From positions 62,001 through 126,000 of the forward strand of contig BGKB01000111.1 in assembly GCA_003116975.1 (NCBI GenBank): 64,000 bases of DNA. Direction: 5' to 3'. Below the pieces are notes generated by a model, which worked only from the letters and a program-made list of their open reading frames with translations, was not told the DNA's origin and did not search any database. Both the position numbers and the translations under genes were made by a program. How positions within the stretch are numbered: the stretch's first letter is position 1; the number at the start of each line of letters is the position of its first letter. This stretch comes from Aurantiochytrium sp. KH105 (taxonomy: Eukaryota > Sar > Bigyra > Thraustochytrida > Thraustochytriidae). This document shows, in pieces, positions 11,162-20,737 of this stretch.

Positions 11162-12204
11162 ACCGAATAATTGGTCCACTCATCCGGTATGCTATCGTAC
11201 GTTTTGATGTTCACGCAAAGCGCGAAACATGCAAAGAGAATGGGGTGGGAGAATGGGACTTTTTTTTTGCTCTTGACGAGGTTTGCAGCGATCGGATTTG
11301 CGGACGTGGAGAAGCACGGGCGAGATGAAGACACAATTTTAACCTTCTTTCCCCGTATGATCGGCACTGATTTGAACCAAGAAGGCCAGACGGCTTCTTT
11401 AGCCAGGGCCGTCGCTCGGCATCTGATCGTTTCGTGCTTCTTCCTTCCGACAATGAATTTGCTTGCACCCGTCAAAGAGCTCACGGTCCCCGACGCTTCG
11501 TCGCTTTTGATTTCAATTCCAGACGGAATGACTGACGTGGTATCTTTTTTCCCCTACATAGACTGTATATACAATCACCAGCAAGCAAATCGTCTCGCTT
11601 CCATGATTCTGTGGTTGAAAAGAGTCATCGAGTCCCTTTTCTTCAAGTGGTCTTACTTTCAGATCAGACCAGATCGGTATGTTTAACCTTTTTTTGCACG
11701 GAATGGCAAACGAGCGGAAGGATAGACGAGAAAGAGGCCACAACCAAACGAGCGAGGCACGCCCGCCGGCAGCTGGAGATGACGATACATTACCGTTAGG
11801 AAGAGCCGTATGAAAGTATCACGTGTTTAGAAACCGGTTTCTGCTTCGGATTCCTGCCGTATTGTCGTGTGTGGGCCTCGGGGGCATCGTGCCCGAGATC
11901 GTGTTGTGTCGTGCTGCCCAGTGATCGTAGATGAATGGGTAATTTACGCCTGATGAAGAGTGATGCACAACATGCACATCCGAGAGGGCACACCCACTAG
12001 CTTGAGCACGTGACGCTGTTGCCTCGTCTTCTTTCCGAGAAAAAGCCATTCAACGGGAAAGAGAGGGGAAAAGAAAATGGCGGTCTTTTTGTGACTAACG
12101 ATTCGCAAAAAACACACGCACTTTAAACATTACAGAACTCGCGCCCTCCGTTCATGTTTGGGCAAGCGCGTGCAGCCTTTGGTGCTGCCTGGGGCGGTGC
12201 GGGC

Positions 12205-12284
12205 TTCAAGTGATGAGAAAGCAACGGGCGGACTGAATATTATTGATGTCAGACGTTGTTGTGTACAATTTTATTTCTGATGAA
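12205..12284 (+). ncRNA. SNORD43-like: C/D-box snoRNA candidate, SNORD43/snR70 type (18S rRNA 2'-O-methylation guide)
   Basis: All box elements are present in order: C box GTGATGA (12210-12216), D' box CTGA (12233-12236), C' box TTGATGT (12243-12249) and D box CTGA (12277-12280). A short terminal stem, TTCA (12205-12208) with TGAA (12281-12284), brackets the boxes. The eight bases ACGGGCGG (12224-12231), one base before the D' box, are exactly complementary to the near-universal 18S 3'-end sequence CCGCCCGU. By the fifth-nucleotide rule G12228 selects the fourth base (C) of that sequence, the site methylated by human U43/SNORD43 and yeast snR70 to my knowledge. The guide is seen in the sequence; the family assignment is from memory. 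The 4-bp stem is short. Confidence 0.75.
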
Positions 12285-12757
12285 TTCGCGCGCCGCCGCC
12301 GGCCATCTAGGTTTCTGCTCAGAAGTTTTTTGAGCTTGTAATCAAAAATTGATGTAAACTTTTTCTTTGGACAGACATTGTTGCTTTTTTGAGGAAGGCT
12401 CTCCTCTAGACGAAGATCGATGAAGCTATTATCCGCGGTCTCGATACCGCTTTTGTTGGCTGAGGAGAAATGAAAATGCATTAGGTATGATTGGATTGGA
12501 TTCGGATTTGTCCTTCCTCTTACCCCCTAAAAAATGATAGGCCTACGAAGTTGATGCGCGCCTTCGTCCATTCAGGCGGGAAGACAAGCTCGTTCTCCCA
12601 ACCAGCTAACAGAAAGTAAAGGTGGGCATGGATGGATATTTTTTAATCCCATTCGTCCCATTCTTATCGAAATCGCACCTTGCATCACATTCTGTGCAGC
12701 TGTTCTTTTGCCTCGCTGCAGTGCCTTGCCGAAATCCGCTTAGCCTAGCTCAGCTCT

Positions 12758-12772
12758 CAGCTCTGCTCAGCT
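12758..12772 (+). promoter_or_regulatory. CAGCTCTGCTCAGCT element upstream of the WDR44-like gene
   Basis: A 15-base sequence inside a CAGCT-rich stretch (about 12747-12775), ending 114 bases before the chosen start codon. The identical 15-mer occurs upstream of the acyl-CoA synthetase gene at 43929-43943. A promoter role is inferred only from position and recurrence. Confidence 0.3.
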
Positions 12773-12886
12773 GAGGGGCAAGGTGTTGTCGTGCAGCCAG
12801 CTAAATTGTATGAAAGTTCACCTCTCCTCGTTTATCCAGTCGGGTTCGTTCGTGTTGCCGCTCGGCAGACCCACGTCGAGCTCAGG

Positions 12887-14494
12887 ATGGCGTCGAGCGG
12901 GGCGGGGCCCGCGGCTGCGGCGTCGACGGGGGCAGCGAGCACCAGCGTCGGCGCCGGGGCTGAGCCTGCGACAAGCCCCGGGCGCGGCGCGCGGCGCAAG
13001 CTTTGGAGCATCCTCGGCGAGAAGAAGAGCGAGCCGGCCGCGCTCGCGCACGCGGAGCTGCGCGCTGCGCAGAGCGAGCCGCCGCGAACGGCAGCAGCAA
13101 CGCAGCAGCAGCAACAGCAACAAGAGGCGGAGGTGAAAAGGTCGTCGCCGACGGCAGCCGGACTCAAGTCGATCGCGCAGTCTCAACCGCAGCTCTCCAG
13201 CGCAGGAGGTGCGGCTGGCGGGGCACCGCATAATGAGCACGTTGTGCGTGTTAACACCGCCCAGCGTGGACGTCCAATTGAACTCAACGAGCTCATGTTT
13301 GTGCAATGTCTGCGCGACGGCCATCGCGATGGCATCAATGTGATGGAATTCAGTCCCGAGGGCATGTTCCTCGCCACCGGCGGCAAAGACGCCACGGTAG
13401 TCATTTGGCGTGTGCTGCAGCATGACAAGGAGCAATACGAGCAAACAGAGCCGCAGCCAGTTTGCGAGGGCGCCGGCAACACCTCTGGCGAGCCGCTGGG
13501 GCCCAAGCTCTTCTCGAGCGATCCATGGCAGGTCCTCCGCAAGCATACCAAGGAAATCACCTCGCTTTCTTGGTCACGCAGTCAGTTCCTCTTGTCTGGA
13601 TCGGCGGATTGCACTGTTCGTCTCTGGCACGTGCAGCGAGATCAATGCCTCTACGTTTTCAGGCACCGAAACGTGGTGACGGGCGTGAGCTTTAGCCCGG
13701 AGACGGACCTGCGGTTCGCCTCAAGTGCCGAGGACGGCTACGTGCGACTATGGGATATTGAAGGTGGCGCCGATGGTATTGCCAAGGTGATCGAGATCCA
13801 AAAGATTGCTGGTGGTGTGCGTTCGCTCGCATTCTTTAACGACCCCAACGTACTGTCCGTGGGCACAGAGGACGGCGAGGTGCGATTCTTGTCGTCGGAC
13901 AAGCTGGTGTTCGTCACGCAGATGGAGTGCAGGAATCGGCGTGGCATCCAAAGAAAGGGCAAACCCGTCGTCGGTCTGCAGCCATGCAGTCTGCGCGGGT
14001 CTCTGAATAAAAACTCGCAGCAGTCTGCGATTCTCGTATCGACAAAGGATTCGCGTGTAAGACTTTGTTCAATGGGCAATTATGCAGTCCTGTGTAAATT
14101 CAAGGGCGCAAGTACCACGACGTTGGACATCAAGGCACGCATCAAAGGGTCAAGCTCCCATGTTATTTCTGCTTCGGAAGACAAGTCTGTGTACATATGG
14201 AATCTGGTGGAGCAAGAACCTGACAATGCGGCGGCTGCCTCGTTGGCAAATTCCAAGAGGTTACTGGGCGCCGTGGCAAAAAAGTACAGTACATTTGAGT
14301 CCTTCCAGGGGCATTCGACCATGGTAACCCAGGCTGACTTTGCGCCTGACCGAACGCTGCGCGTCGCCCGCAAACGGACCGTCACTGGGCCCTCGCTGCA
14401 CGGTTGCATCATTGTTAGCACCGATCTTCACGGCCATATCCACGTATTTGAGAACAAGCTTCCCACCCCGGATGAGGAGATTCCGGCTGCTTGA
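12887..14494 (+). CDS. WDR44-like: WD40 repeat protein, WDR44 (rabphilin-11)-like
   Basis: WD40 beta-propeller of 535 residues from the Met at 12887 (context CAGGATGGCG); the open frame starts 32 codons earlier. The N-terminal 110 residues are low-complexity (Ala/Gly/Ser, then a short poly-Gln). The propeller begins near residue 135. Successive repeats end in VIWRVLQ, VRLWHVQ, VRLWDIE, VRLCSMG and VYIWNLV, each after a GKDAT/GSADC/SAEDG/SEDKS-type turn. The long inter-repeat element with RNRRGIQRKGKPVVGLQP matches the RGRNRKGxKITGI segment characteristic of WDR44. Human WDR44 binds Rab11 on recycling endosomes. This protein lacks the long human N-terminus, so a membrane-traffic role is inferred. 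It is convergent with the Nudix gene, 282 bases apart. Confidence 0.9.
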   Translation: MASSGAGPAAAASTGAASTSVGAGAEPATSPGRGARRKLWSILGEKKSEPAALAHAELRAAQSEPPRTAAATQQQQQQQEAEVKRSSPTAAGLKSIAQSQPQLSSAGGAAGGAPHNEHVVRVNTAQRGRPIELNELMFVQCLRDGHRDGINVMEFSPEGMFLATGGKDATVVIWRVLQHDKEQYEQTEPQPVCEGAGNTSGEPLGPKLFSSDPWQVLRKHTKEITSLSWSRSQFLLSGSADCTVRLWHVQRDQCLYVFRHRNVVTGVSFSPETDLRFASSAEDGYVRLWDIEGGADGIAKVIEIQKIAGGVRSLAFFNDPNVLSVGTEDGEVRFLSSDKLVFVTQMECRNRRGIQRKGKPVVGLQPCSLRGSLNKNSQQSAILVSTKDSRVRLCSMGNYAVLCKFKGASTTTLDIKARIKGSSSHVISASEDKSVYIWNLVEQEPDNAAAASLANSKRLLGAVAKKYSTFESFQGHSTMVTQADFAPDRTLRVARKRTVTGPSLHGCIIVSTDLHGHIHVFENKLPTPDEEIPAA

Positions 14495-14776
14495 CGCTAG
14501 TATCTTTTTTTCTCAATGCAATTGGATGGGCGGAGTCAAGAAGCACTTTCCTGAGGGTTTGGCGTGGTGTGCCGCGGCATGACTTGACAATCATAGAAAG
14601 AAACTAACGGTCTGTACAGCAACTCATGAAACACGACAATTCTTTTTTCTTTTTTACACTCCTTCCTCATCATTTATAATAATTAACTACTCGAGTATGC
14701 GCCGGTTCGTTTCGTCTTTGTCTGCTCCGTCATCGTCTGTTCATCAACTCCAGGCTCTAGGGTGAGGCGAAGATGT

Positions 14777-15430
14777 TTACACGCATTCCAACGCCCGGAC
14801 CGCGCGACTGCACTTGCCGCCCGAGTGCTGGTCGATCATGAGAGCGAGGTTCTCAGCATCTTTCTCAAACACAAAGCCCACGTGCTCGTCAGAAAGATTG
14901 AGACGAAAGTCTTCGCCGCTGTCGGGTGCCCGATCGCCGACGGCGTCGGCATCTGTGAGCGTCAAGCGGAAAAACTGTCGGCCCTTGAGTTGCGTCGTGC
15001 CGTCGGGAAACACCGCCAGACGGAGACGAGCAAGATTTGCACGTAGATCGATGCCAGTCTCCTCGAACACCTCCCGCGCTGCGCCGAAGGCAGGGCTCGC
15101 GTCGTCGAAGTCAAGGTTTCCGCCCGGAAGCTGTCCATGGATGCCCTTGCGATTCTTAAACGCCTTGAGCACGAGATATCCGAGCGTGTCGTGGTGCGCA
15201 ATAACAAAAGCCTTGACGACCTTGTCGCGCTCCTCGTCAGCGGCGCCGGCCTCTGCCCCGCTCGGCTTCGCCCCCTGCGCCTCGCCGTACTTGCCCAGTT
15301 TCCCATCTTGGCCGAGCAAGGCGCCTTGCTCGTCGCCATGCCCGCCGCCGCCAAAGCACAGCGCCAGGCACTGCCGCGCGCCGTCCATCGCGCCGGCCCA
15401 GCACCGCTCCAGCGCCGCGCAGGGCGCCAT
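14777..15430 (-). CDS. Nudix hydrolase family protein
   Basis: Predicted pyrophosphohydrolase of nucleoside-diphosphate-linked substrates, 217 residues. A poorly conserved, Gly-rich N-terminus (about 70 residues) precedes the Nudix fold. The Nudix box (about residues 101-125) reads GGNLDFDD... then REVFEETGID. The catalytic REVxEExG core is intact. The first Glu of the classic G-x5-E is Asp, and one extra residue separates it from the RE, a spacing also seen in some Nudix subgroups. The substrate cannot be predicted. An alternative start is the Met at 15388. It is divergent from the ATPase gene, with only 296 bases between the chosen starts, which suggests a shared promoter. Confidence 0.85.
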   Translation of the reverse strand: MAPCAALERCWAGAMDGARQCLALCFGGGGHGDEQGALLGQDGKLGKYGEAQGAKPSGAEAGAADEERDKVVKAFVIAHHDTLGYLVLKAFKNRKGIHGQLPGGNLDFDDASPAFGAAREVFEETGIDLRANLARLRLAVFPDGTTQLKGRQFFRLTLTDADAVGDRAPDSGEDFRLNLSDEHVGFVFEKDAENLALMIDQHSGGKCSRAVRALECV

Positions 15431-15726
15431 GGCTGCCGCCCGCCGCCCGCGTCTGCCCCTGCCGGCGCTCTCGAGCTTGCGGTTTTGCCTCGGCAGCGAC
15501 GGCGCCCCTTCGACGCGCCCAGTACAGGATACATCGGATGCCGCCAGCCCGATTCATTCCGTCAACCCGGAGCTCCTGGCGGCGCGCAAGCTGGCGGAGA
15601 GACGACGCGAGCGCGTCTGCTCGGCCTCGCGGGAACATCGCGACGCAGCGCGGCGTGGCGAGACGCAGCGTCGGGAAGCTGAACGGAGCTGCAGAGATCT
15701 GTGGCCATTGGTGGACGGCGACGGCG

Positions 15727-17889
15727 ATGGGCGGCGACGGAGCCAGGGCCCTGGGGCCCGGCGAACTCGAGGCGCTCGTCGAGCGCCTACCAGCCCTGGA
15801 CTGGAGCGATGTCGAGCGTGTCGAGGGTCTCGACGACCTCCTTCGTATTGAGGCGGTGAAGATGCTGCGCGAGGGCATGCTCTCGTGCGGGTTTCCGCGC
15901 ATCAGCACGGGTTGGATGGCAGGCGCGCCCATGGTTTCCATGACGCTGAAGCGCGCTCGCAAGGGTGATGCTGCGCAGGAGATGAATGCTGCTACGGCAA
16001 CAAACGATTCTATGCAAAATGTGGATGCGCGGAGAGCACTTGCAGAAGCGCTACAGATCATGTTATGTCGCGCGCCGGCGAACGCCCAACCCGAAGCCGT
16101 CCACGTGAACGCGCTCATCGAAGCCTTTGCGCGCCGCACGGGTGTGGCGCTCTGTAAACTTCAATGGAATGCTCGCTCGCAGGCGGTGCGAGCCGAGTTC
16201 GGGCCCCTGAAAATCGTTGACGATCGACTCTCGGGACGCAATTTGTGGCGCTATTCGCCGAGCTACCAGCGGTTCTTCACGAGCGAGCCTCCACGCGAAT
16301 ACCTTGGCAACGTTGCCGACATTGTGGCCAGCGAGGTGGTAGAGAGTGTGTGGCGAGGTGTGACTACAGCTCACTACGTGGTGGACGCGAATTTGAGGGA
16401 GGTGTTGCACGCGGCGCTGTTGGACTACGTCGCGGGCGGCATCGATGGCGCTGGAGAAGCGTTTGAACCATCGACACTTGCTGGTAAGACGCTCGCAATG
16501 TACCTGCATGGGACTGCGGGCGTGGGCAAGTCCACATTTGTGGAGCTCATCGGTCGCGCACTCGAAGGCGGCTTGCAAACGCACGTGAATCCCTCGCTCC
16601 GCGTCCACGTCGTCAAGGTTCCTGTGAACTCGATGCGACCGGAGCACTTGCAGCACATTCTGCGCATTCAGGGAATCTCAGACTGGTCTGTTGAACGCAT
16701 GGTGGAGCAAAGCATTGCCAAGGAGCATCTTGCCATTCTGCATCTGGAGGAACACCCTGAGGACCCAGCTGTGCAACGCCAAGTCTTTGATCTAGTCCAA
16801 GGAATGGTGGACCATTTGGTGAGCAAGTATCCGGATCGTCGCGGCCACATGATATTTGCATGGACCTCAAATTATACGCCATGTGAACACATGCAACCGA
16901 GTTTGCGTGTCGTGGTCCCTGTGCGAGCGCCTGATCACGACGCTCAATTTCGCTGGGCGCGCGAGATGCTCGAGGAAGCGTTGCACTCACGCTTCGCGGA
17001 GCAGGATAATCTGGTGGTCCATGTCGACGATGACGCGCGACCAGACTTTTGCTGTGACATGAGACCCCTCAATAGCTGGTGGAGGTCCGTGAGCTTTTTC
17101 GCGGCGGAGCTTGTTGCAGACCTTGCCGGGCGCAAGGCTTCCGGGTCAGCCTCAATGACAATTTGCGTGAAGAGTGATGACTCAGCTGTTGAGGGCCACA
17201 GCGCTTTGCAGGTTGTGGCAAGCGATGGCGCACAGACGGAGGCTCGTGTGAAGCTTTCAAGTGTGGACAGTTTCTTTTTCTGCCCGGTGACACTCTCGCC
17301 TTTGCAAGCCGTGTTGCAAATGGGTTTGCGAGGATTTTGCACCCCGACTGTCGTGCTTGTCGATCAAAGTTCGGAAGATGACGACAAGGGTGAGTCCGGC
17401 ACAGAGCACTTGACGTCGCTTCGCGAAGCACTCTGTGCTGAGGCGCGTGCAGCCCCGGTAAATGAGGACGTTCATCTTCGATGGCGTAACCTCGGGATCC
17501 TTGCGGACGAGCAAGACAAGGAGAAGATTTACGGCGATGCAAGCGAGATCCGCGGTGGCTTGTATCAGTTCATTGACGACACGAACAATCCGAATGTGCG
17601 CGTGAGCGACGTTGTTGGAGACTGTTTGCTCTGTGGGAGCGAACGAGCCTGCGTTGCTCGAAGCAGAAAGCAGGGCCAGCCTGCCTGCGTGCGTGTGGCG
17701 GCGGTCGCGGCAAAGGTGACCCGTGTGGGGCAGTTTATGCTTCGGGAGCTTCTTGAGACAAGTGCGCGGTCGCGCACGCACCGTTTTAGCGTGAGCAAGC
17801 GGCACGTGTTCTTCTTTCTCGTCGCTGTTCCGGGCGAGCCCGTTTCAGAGCAGACGCGCTCACGGGCACACCTCGTGATCAAGGCGTAA
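15727..17889 (+). CDS. AAA+-like P-loop ATPase of unknown family
   Basis: A 720-residue protein that I do not recognise beyond its ATPase core. The frame opens at 15538, but the preceding 63 codons are Arg/Ser-rich and unlike a domain, so I chose the Met at 15727. Residues about 258-272 contain a Walker A loop (GTAGVGKST, 262-270) after a hydrophobic strand. A plausible Walker B, LAILHLEE, follows near residue 335, and AWTSNY near residue 380 has the position and Asn expected of sensor 1, which argues for AAA+. The N-terminal 250 residues are alpha-helical with no motif. The C-terminal 300 residues are mixed and include a small CLLCGSERAC cysteine group. No membrane segment is present. The family assignment is inference. 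Confidence 0.75.
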   Translation: MGGDGARALGPGELEALVERLPALDWSDVERVEGLDDLLRIEAVKMLREGMLSCGFPRISTGWMAGAPMVSMTLKRARKGDAAQEMNAATATNDSMQNVDARRALAEALQIMLCRAPANAQPEAVHVNALIEAFARRTGVALCKLQWNARSQAVRAEFGPLKIVDDRLSGRNLWRYSPSYQRFFTSEPPREYLGNVADIVASEVVESVWRGVTTAHYVVDANLREVLHAALLDYVAGGIDGAGEAFEPSTLAGKTLAMYLHGTAGVGKSTFVELIGRALEGGLQTHVNPSLRVHVVKVPVNSMRPEHLQHILRIQGISDWSVERMVEQSIAKEHLAILHLEEHPEDPAVQRQVFDLVQGMVDHLVSKYPDRRGHMIFAWTSNYTPCEHMQPSLRVVVPVRAPDHDAQFRWAREMLEEALHSRFAEQDNLVVHVDDDARPDFCCDMRPLNSWWRSVSFFAAELVADLAGRKASGSASMTICVKSDDSAVEGHSALQVVASDGAQTEARVKLSSVDSFFFCPVTLSPLQAVLQMGLRGFCTPTVVLVDQSSEDDDKGESGTEHLTSLREALCAEARAAPVNEDVHLRWRNLGILADEQDKEKIYGDASEIRGGLYQFIDDTNNPNVRVSDVVGDCLLCGSERACVARSRKQGQPACVRVAAVAAKVTRVGQFMLRELLETSARSRTHRFSVSKRHVFFFLVAVPGEPVSEQTRSRAHLVIKA

Positions 17890-18985
17890 GCTGTGAGTCT
17901 CATACTGGCAGAAAGTTGCAAAAAGGTCTTGGAGCCCTTGCTGCGAGCTGAATTTGAGATGAGAAAGAGGAATCACATAAGCGAATCTTGAGTTTTGTAT
18001 GTCTTTGTTTGTTCGTTTGTTTGTTTGTTTTGATTTGATTTCATTTGTTTTGTTTTGTTTTGTTTTGTTTTGTTTTGTTTTGTTTTGTTTTGTTTTGTTT
18101 TGTATGCAGCCAGTCATGAATTGATAAGATTTCAAAAATTGTTCCGCTGTGTGTATGAAAGAGGGCAAAGATGTCCGCGCGGGACATCGCAACTTTCGTA
18201 ACCACAAATTCCTGTTCGCCTCAAGGTAATCAGGCCAAAAAATGGCGGTCGCTTCTGGCCCCTATTCCTCGTCTGATGCTACGTGCAGTTGAAGTACTTT
18301 TCCGAAGCCATGTTCCAAGCCGTAGTCCGGCAGAGATAGCCCCAAACTTTTTTTCTGTGCGCGTTTCGCCTACTTACTTCTGATGCTTCGAGCGAGACAA
18401 ATCCGAGTTCGGTTTTAAAGCTGCGTGCTTGCCTTGTCTTTTGAGAGCTTCTCACATCGTTCGATTTCACTTTCCTTTGCTCTCGAGATTATCGTCTGCG
18501 TCATGGTCATGATCCACATCCGAGTGTTTAGCATGATAGAATTACCTGGCTGGGTTACGTCATCGAAGAGAAGTTTCATTTCTTGCCCAAGGAGAAAATA
18601 AGTCTGAAATGAAGAGATGGAAGGCGGCCAATTAATGGTGGACGAGCATTGCGAGTGTCGGGCCGGCCCGGCGCTCGTTCGTATATCTCATCCACGATCG
18701 TGCAAAGGAAAGGAAAGCAAGATGCATAGTCTTCAACGTTTGTATTCTTGTTAGCAAAGTGGTATTTAGTAGATTTGGTCAACACTGAACATGTCGCGCG
18801 GTTGATTGCTCCTGGGAAGAAGGACACTTGTCTCCTGACCTGCCGGCACGCGAGGTTTGTTCGGATTTGCGGTACGGGCGAAGGAGAGGAGAAAACGAAG
18901 AGGCGCCTCCTGGGTGGGTGGACGGGTGGGTTCCTTTGTTTGTTTATCATCAGAGCGCATGAACTCCTGAAGCCGCAGGATCGAC
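17890..18985. other. Intergenic region with (TTTTG)n tract
   Basis: About 1.1 kb between the ATPase stop and the coiled-coil gene stop (convergent). Apart from the TTTG/TTTTG tract at 18005-18103 I see only short random frames. The part just below 18986 may include an alternative last exon of the coiled-coil gene (18766-18811, minus strand). Confidence 0.5.
18005..18103. repeat. (TTTG)n then (TTTTG)n microsatellite
   Basis: TTTG units grade into about twelve near-perfect TTTTG pentamers (about 18044-18103). The tract lies in the 3' flank of the ATPase gene. Confidence 0.95.
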
Positions 18986-19266
18986 TTACTTGCGGTAGGA
19001 GATGCGGATGGAGCGGCGGGGCGCGAGGGCAGCGAGCTGCTTCTTGGACATGCCCTTCTTGGCCTCCTCGAGCTTGCGGTCCATGAACCACTGGTTGCCC
19101 TTGTTGGAGTTGGCGAAGAGGACCTTGAGGTTGTCGAGCGCGGCGGCGGCCTCCTTGAAGGCGGCGACCGAGGTCGTGACGGCGGCGTCGGCGGCCTCGC
19201 GGGACGCGACGGCAGAGGCGCGGGCCTCGGAGGCGGCCTCGGCGGCGGCTTCGGCAGCCTCGGCGG

Positions 19267-19297
<31 letters not shown>

Positions 19298-20737
19298 GGC
19301 GGCGCGGGCCTCGGAGGCGGCCTGGGCCTCGCGCTCTGCCTTGGCGCGAGCGGCCTCGGCGGAGTTGCGGGCCTTCTCGTCGCGCTCGCGGGCCGAGGTG
19401 GCGGCCTTGCGGAGCTTGGTGGCCTCGGAGTGGCTGGCGTCGGCGGCCTTGCGCGCGGCCTGGGCGGCCTCGCGGGCAGAGACGGCCTCGGCGCGGGCCT
19501 CGGCGGCGGCGGCGGCGGCCTCGTCGGCCTCCTGGCGCTGCTTCTCGGCCTCGAGGCGGGCCTCCTCAAAAGGCTTGAGAGCGCGCTGGGCCTCGGCGCG
19601 GGCGATGGCGGCGGCCTGGGTGAACTTTTCCTGCTTGCGGACGGCGGCCTCCTGCTTCAGCTTGGCGGCCATGAGCGGGCCCGGGTCGGTGGCTTTGAGC
19701 TGGGCGAGCTCGTTCTGGGCCTTGCCGCGCTTGACAATGCCGGTGGCCTCATCGGCGATGATGCCCTCGAGGCGGGCCTCCTCGTCGGCGACGGCCTGCT
19801 CCTCGGCCTCGATCTCGTCGAGGATCTTCTGGAGCTCGTTCTGGGCGGCGATCTCGGCGTCCTCGGCCTTCTGGGCGGCCTTCTCGGCGATGGCGAAGGA
19901 CTTCTCCTTCTCCTTGGCGTCGGCCTCGGCTACCTTGGCCTCGGCGGCCTCCTTGACGGCGTTGGCCTCGGCCTCCTTGGCGGCGGCCTCGGCCTCGAGG
20001 CTGGCCTGCTCGGCCTCGGCGGCGGCCTCGGCGTGGGCGCGGGCCTCGTCCTCCTTGGCGACGGCCTCCTGCTCGGCGGCGACGGCCTTCTCGTGCTGCT
20101 CGGTGGCGACGCGCTCGGCCTCGACGGCCTTGGCCTCGCTCTTGCGGGCAGCCTCCTCGGACTTCTTGGCGGCGGCCTCGGCGGACTTGGCCTCGGATGC
20201 GCGCTTCTTGGCGGCGGCCTTGGTGTCCTTGGCCTCCTTCTCCTTGGCGACGGCGTCAGCCTCCTCGGCCTTGGCGGTCTCGGCCTTGGCCTGGCAGTCG
20301 GCGAGCTGGCGCTGGGCCTCCTCGACGAGGTTGCCGGCCTCGGCGAGCTGCACGCCGCCATCGCCCTGCTCGGTGATGGAGTTCACGAGCTCCTTCCAGT
20401 CGACGCCGAACTTGTACACAAGGAACTCGGAGAGGCTGACGTACTTGTTAAAGTCCACGTCAATCTCGCGCATGACCTCGCGCATCTCCTTGACGGTGAG
20501 CGTGGAGCCGTGCTTTTCGAGCAGGCGGTGGGCCTGCACCTCGTCGAGCTCGTTGCCCTCCTCGCCCTTGGGGTCGATCTCCACGCACGTCTGGTACCAC
20601 TGCCACGCCTCCTCGGCCTGCGTCTTGTCGGCGCCAATCATGATGCCCTTGGCCCAGTACGCGTTCAGAAACCACACGCACTGGTCCTTGTACGGCATGG
20701 AGTTGATCTCCTTGAACTTCTCGAGGTCGTCGCCCAT
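18986..20737 (-). CDS. EF-hand protein with long alanine/glutamate-rich coiled coil
   Basis: A 583-residue cytoplasmic, probably structural or Ca2+-responsive protein. The N-terminal 125 residues form a small helical domain with one complete EF-hand loop: D93, D95, N97, Tyr99, S101 and E104 occupy the 12-residue loop, flanked by helices. From about residue 128 to 560 the sequence is almost purely Ala, Glu, Lys, Gln and Arg with heptad-like spacing, a very long coiled coil with degenerate KAEAE/AAAEA repeats. The C-terminus is basic (RRSIRISYRK). Strong GC-ending codon bias suggests high expression. The stop codon lies inside a consensus donor (CAA|GTAAGT), so an alternative C-terminus is possible. 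I cannot name the family. Large opposite-strand frames are shadows of the codon bias. Confidence 0.88.

Larger units (their letters stand above)
11162..12886. other. AT-richer intergenic region containing a snoRNA candidate
   Basis: About 1.7 kb with clearly lower GC than the surroundings, many T and A runs and no convincing protein frame. It contains the C/D-box snoRNA candidate at 12205-12284, a TAGGCCTA palindrome at 12538-12545 and a CAGCTCTGCTCAGCT element at 12758-12772, shortly before the WDR44-like start. The stretch could include a non-coding host transcript or a 5' UTR intron of the WDR44-like gene; the sequence does not decide this. Confidence 0.5.
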
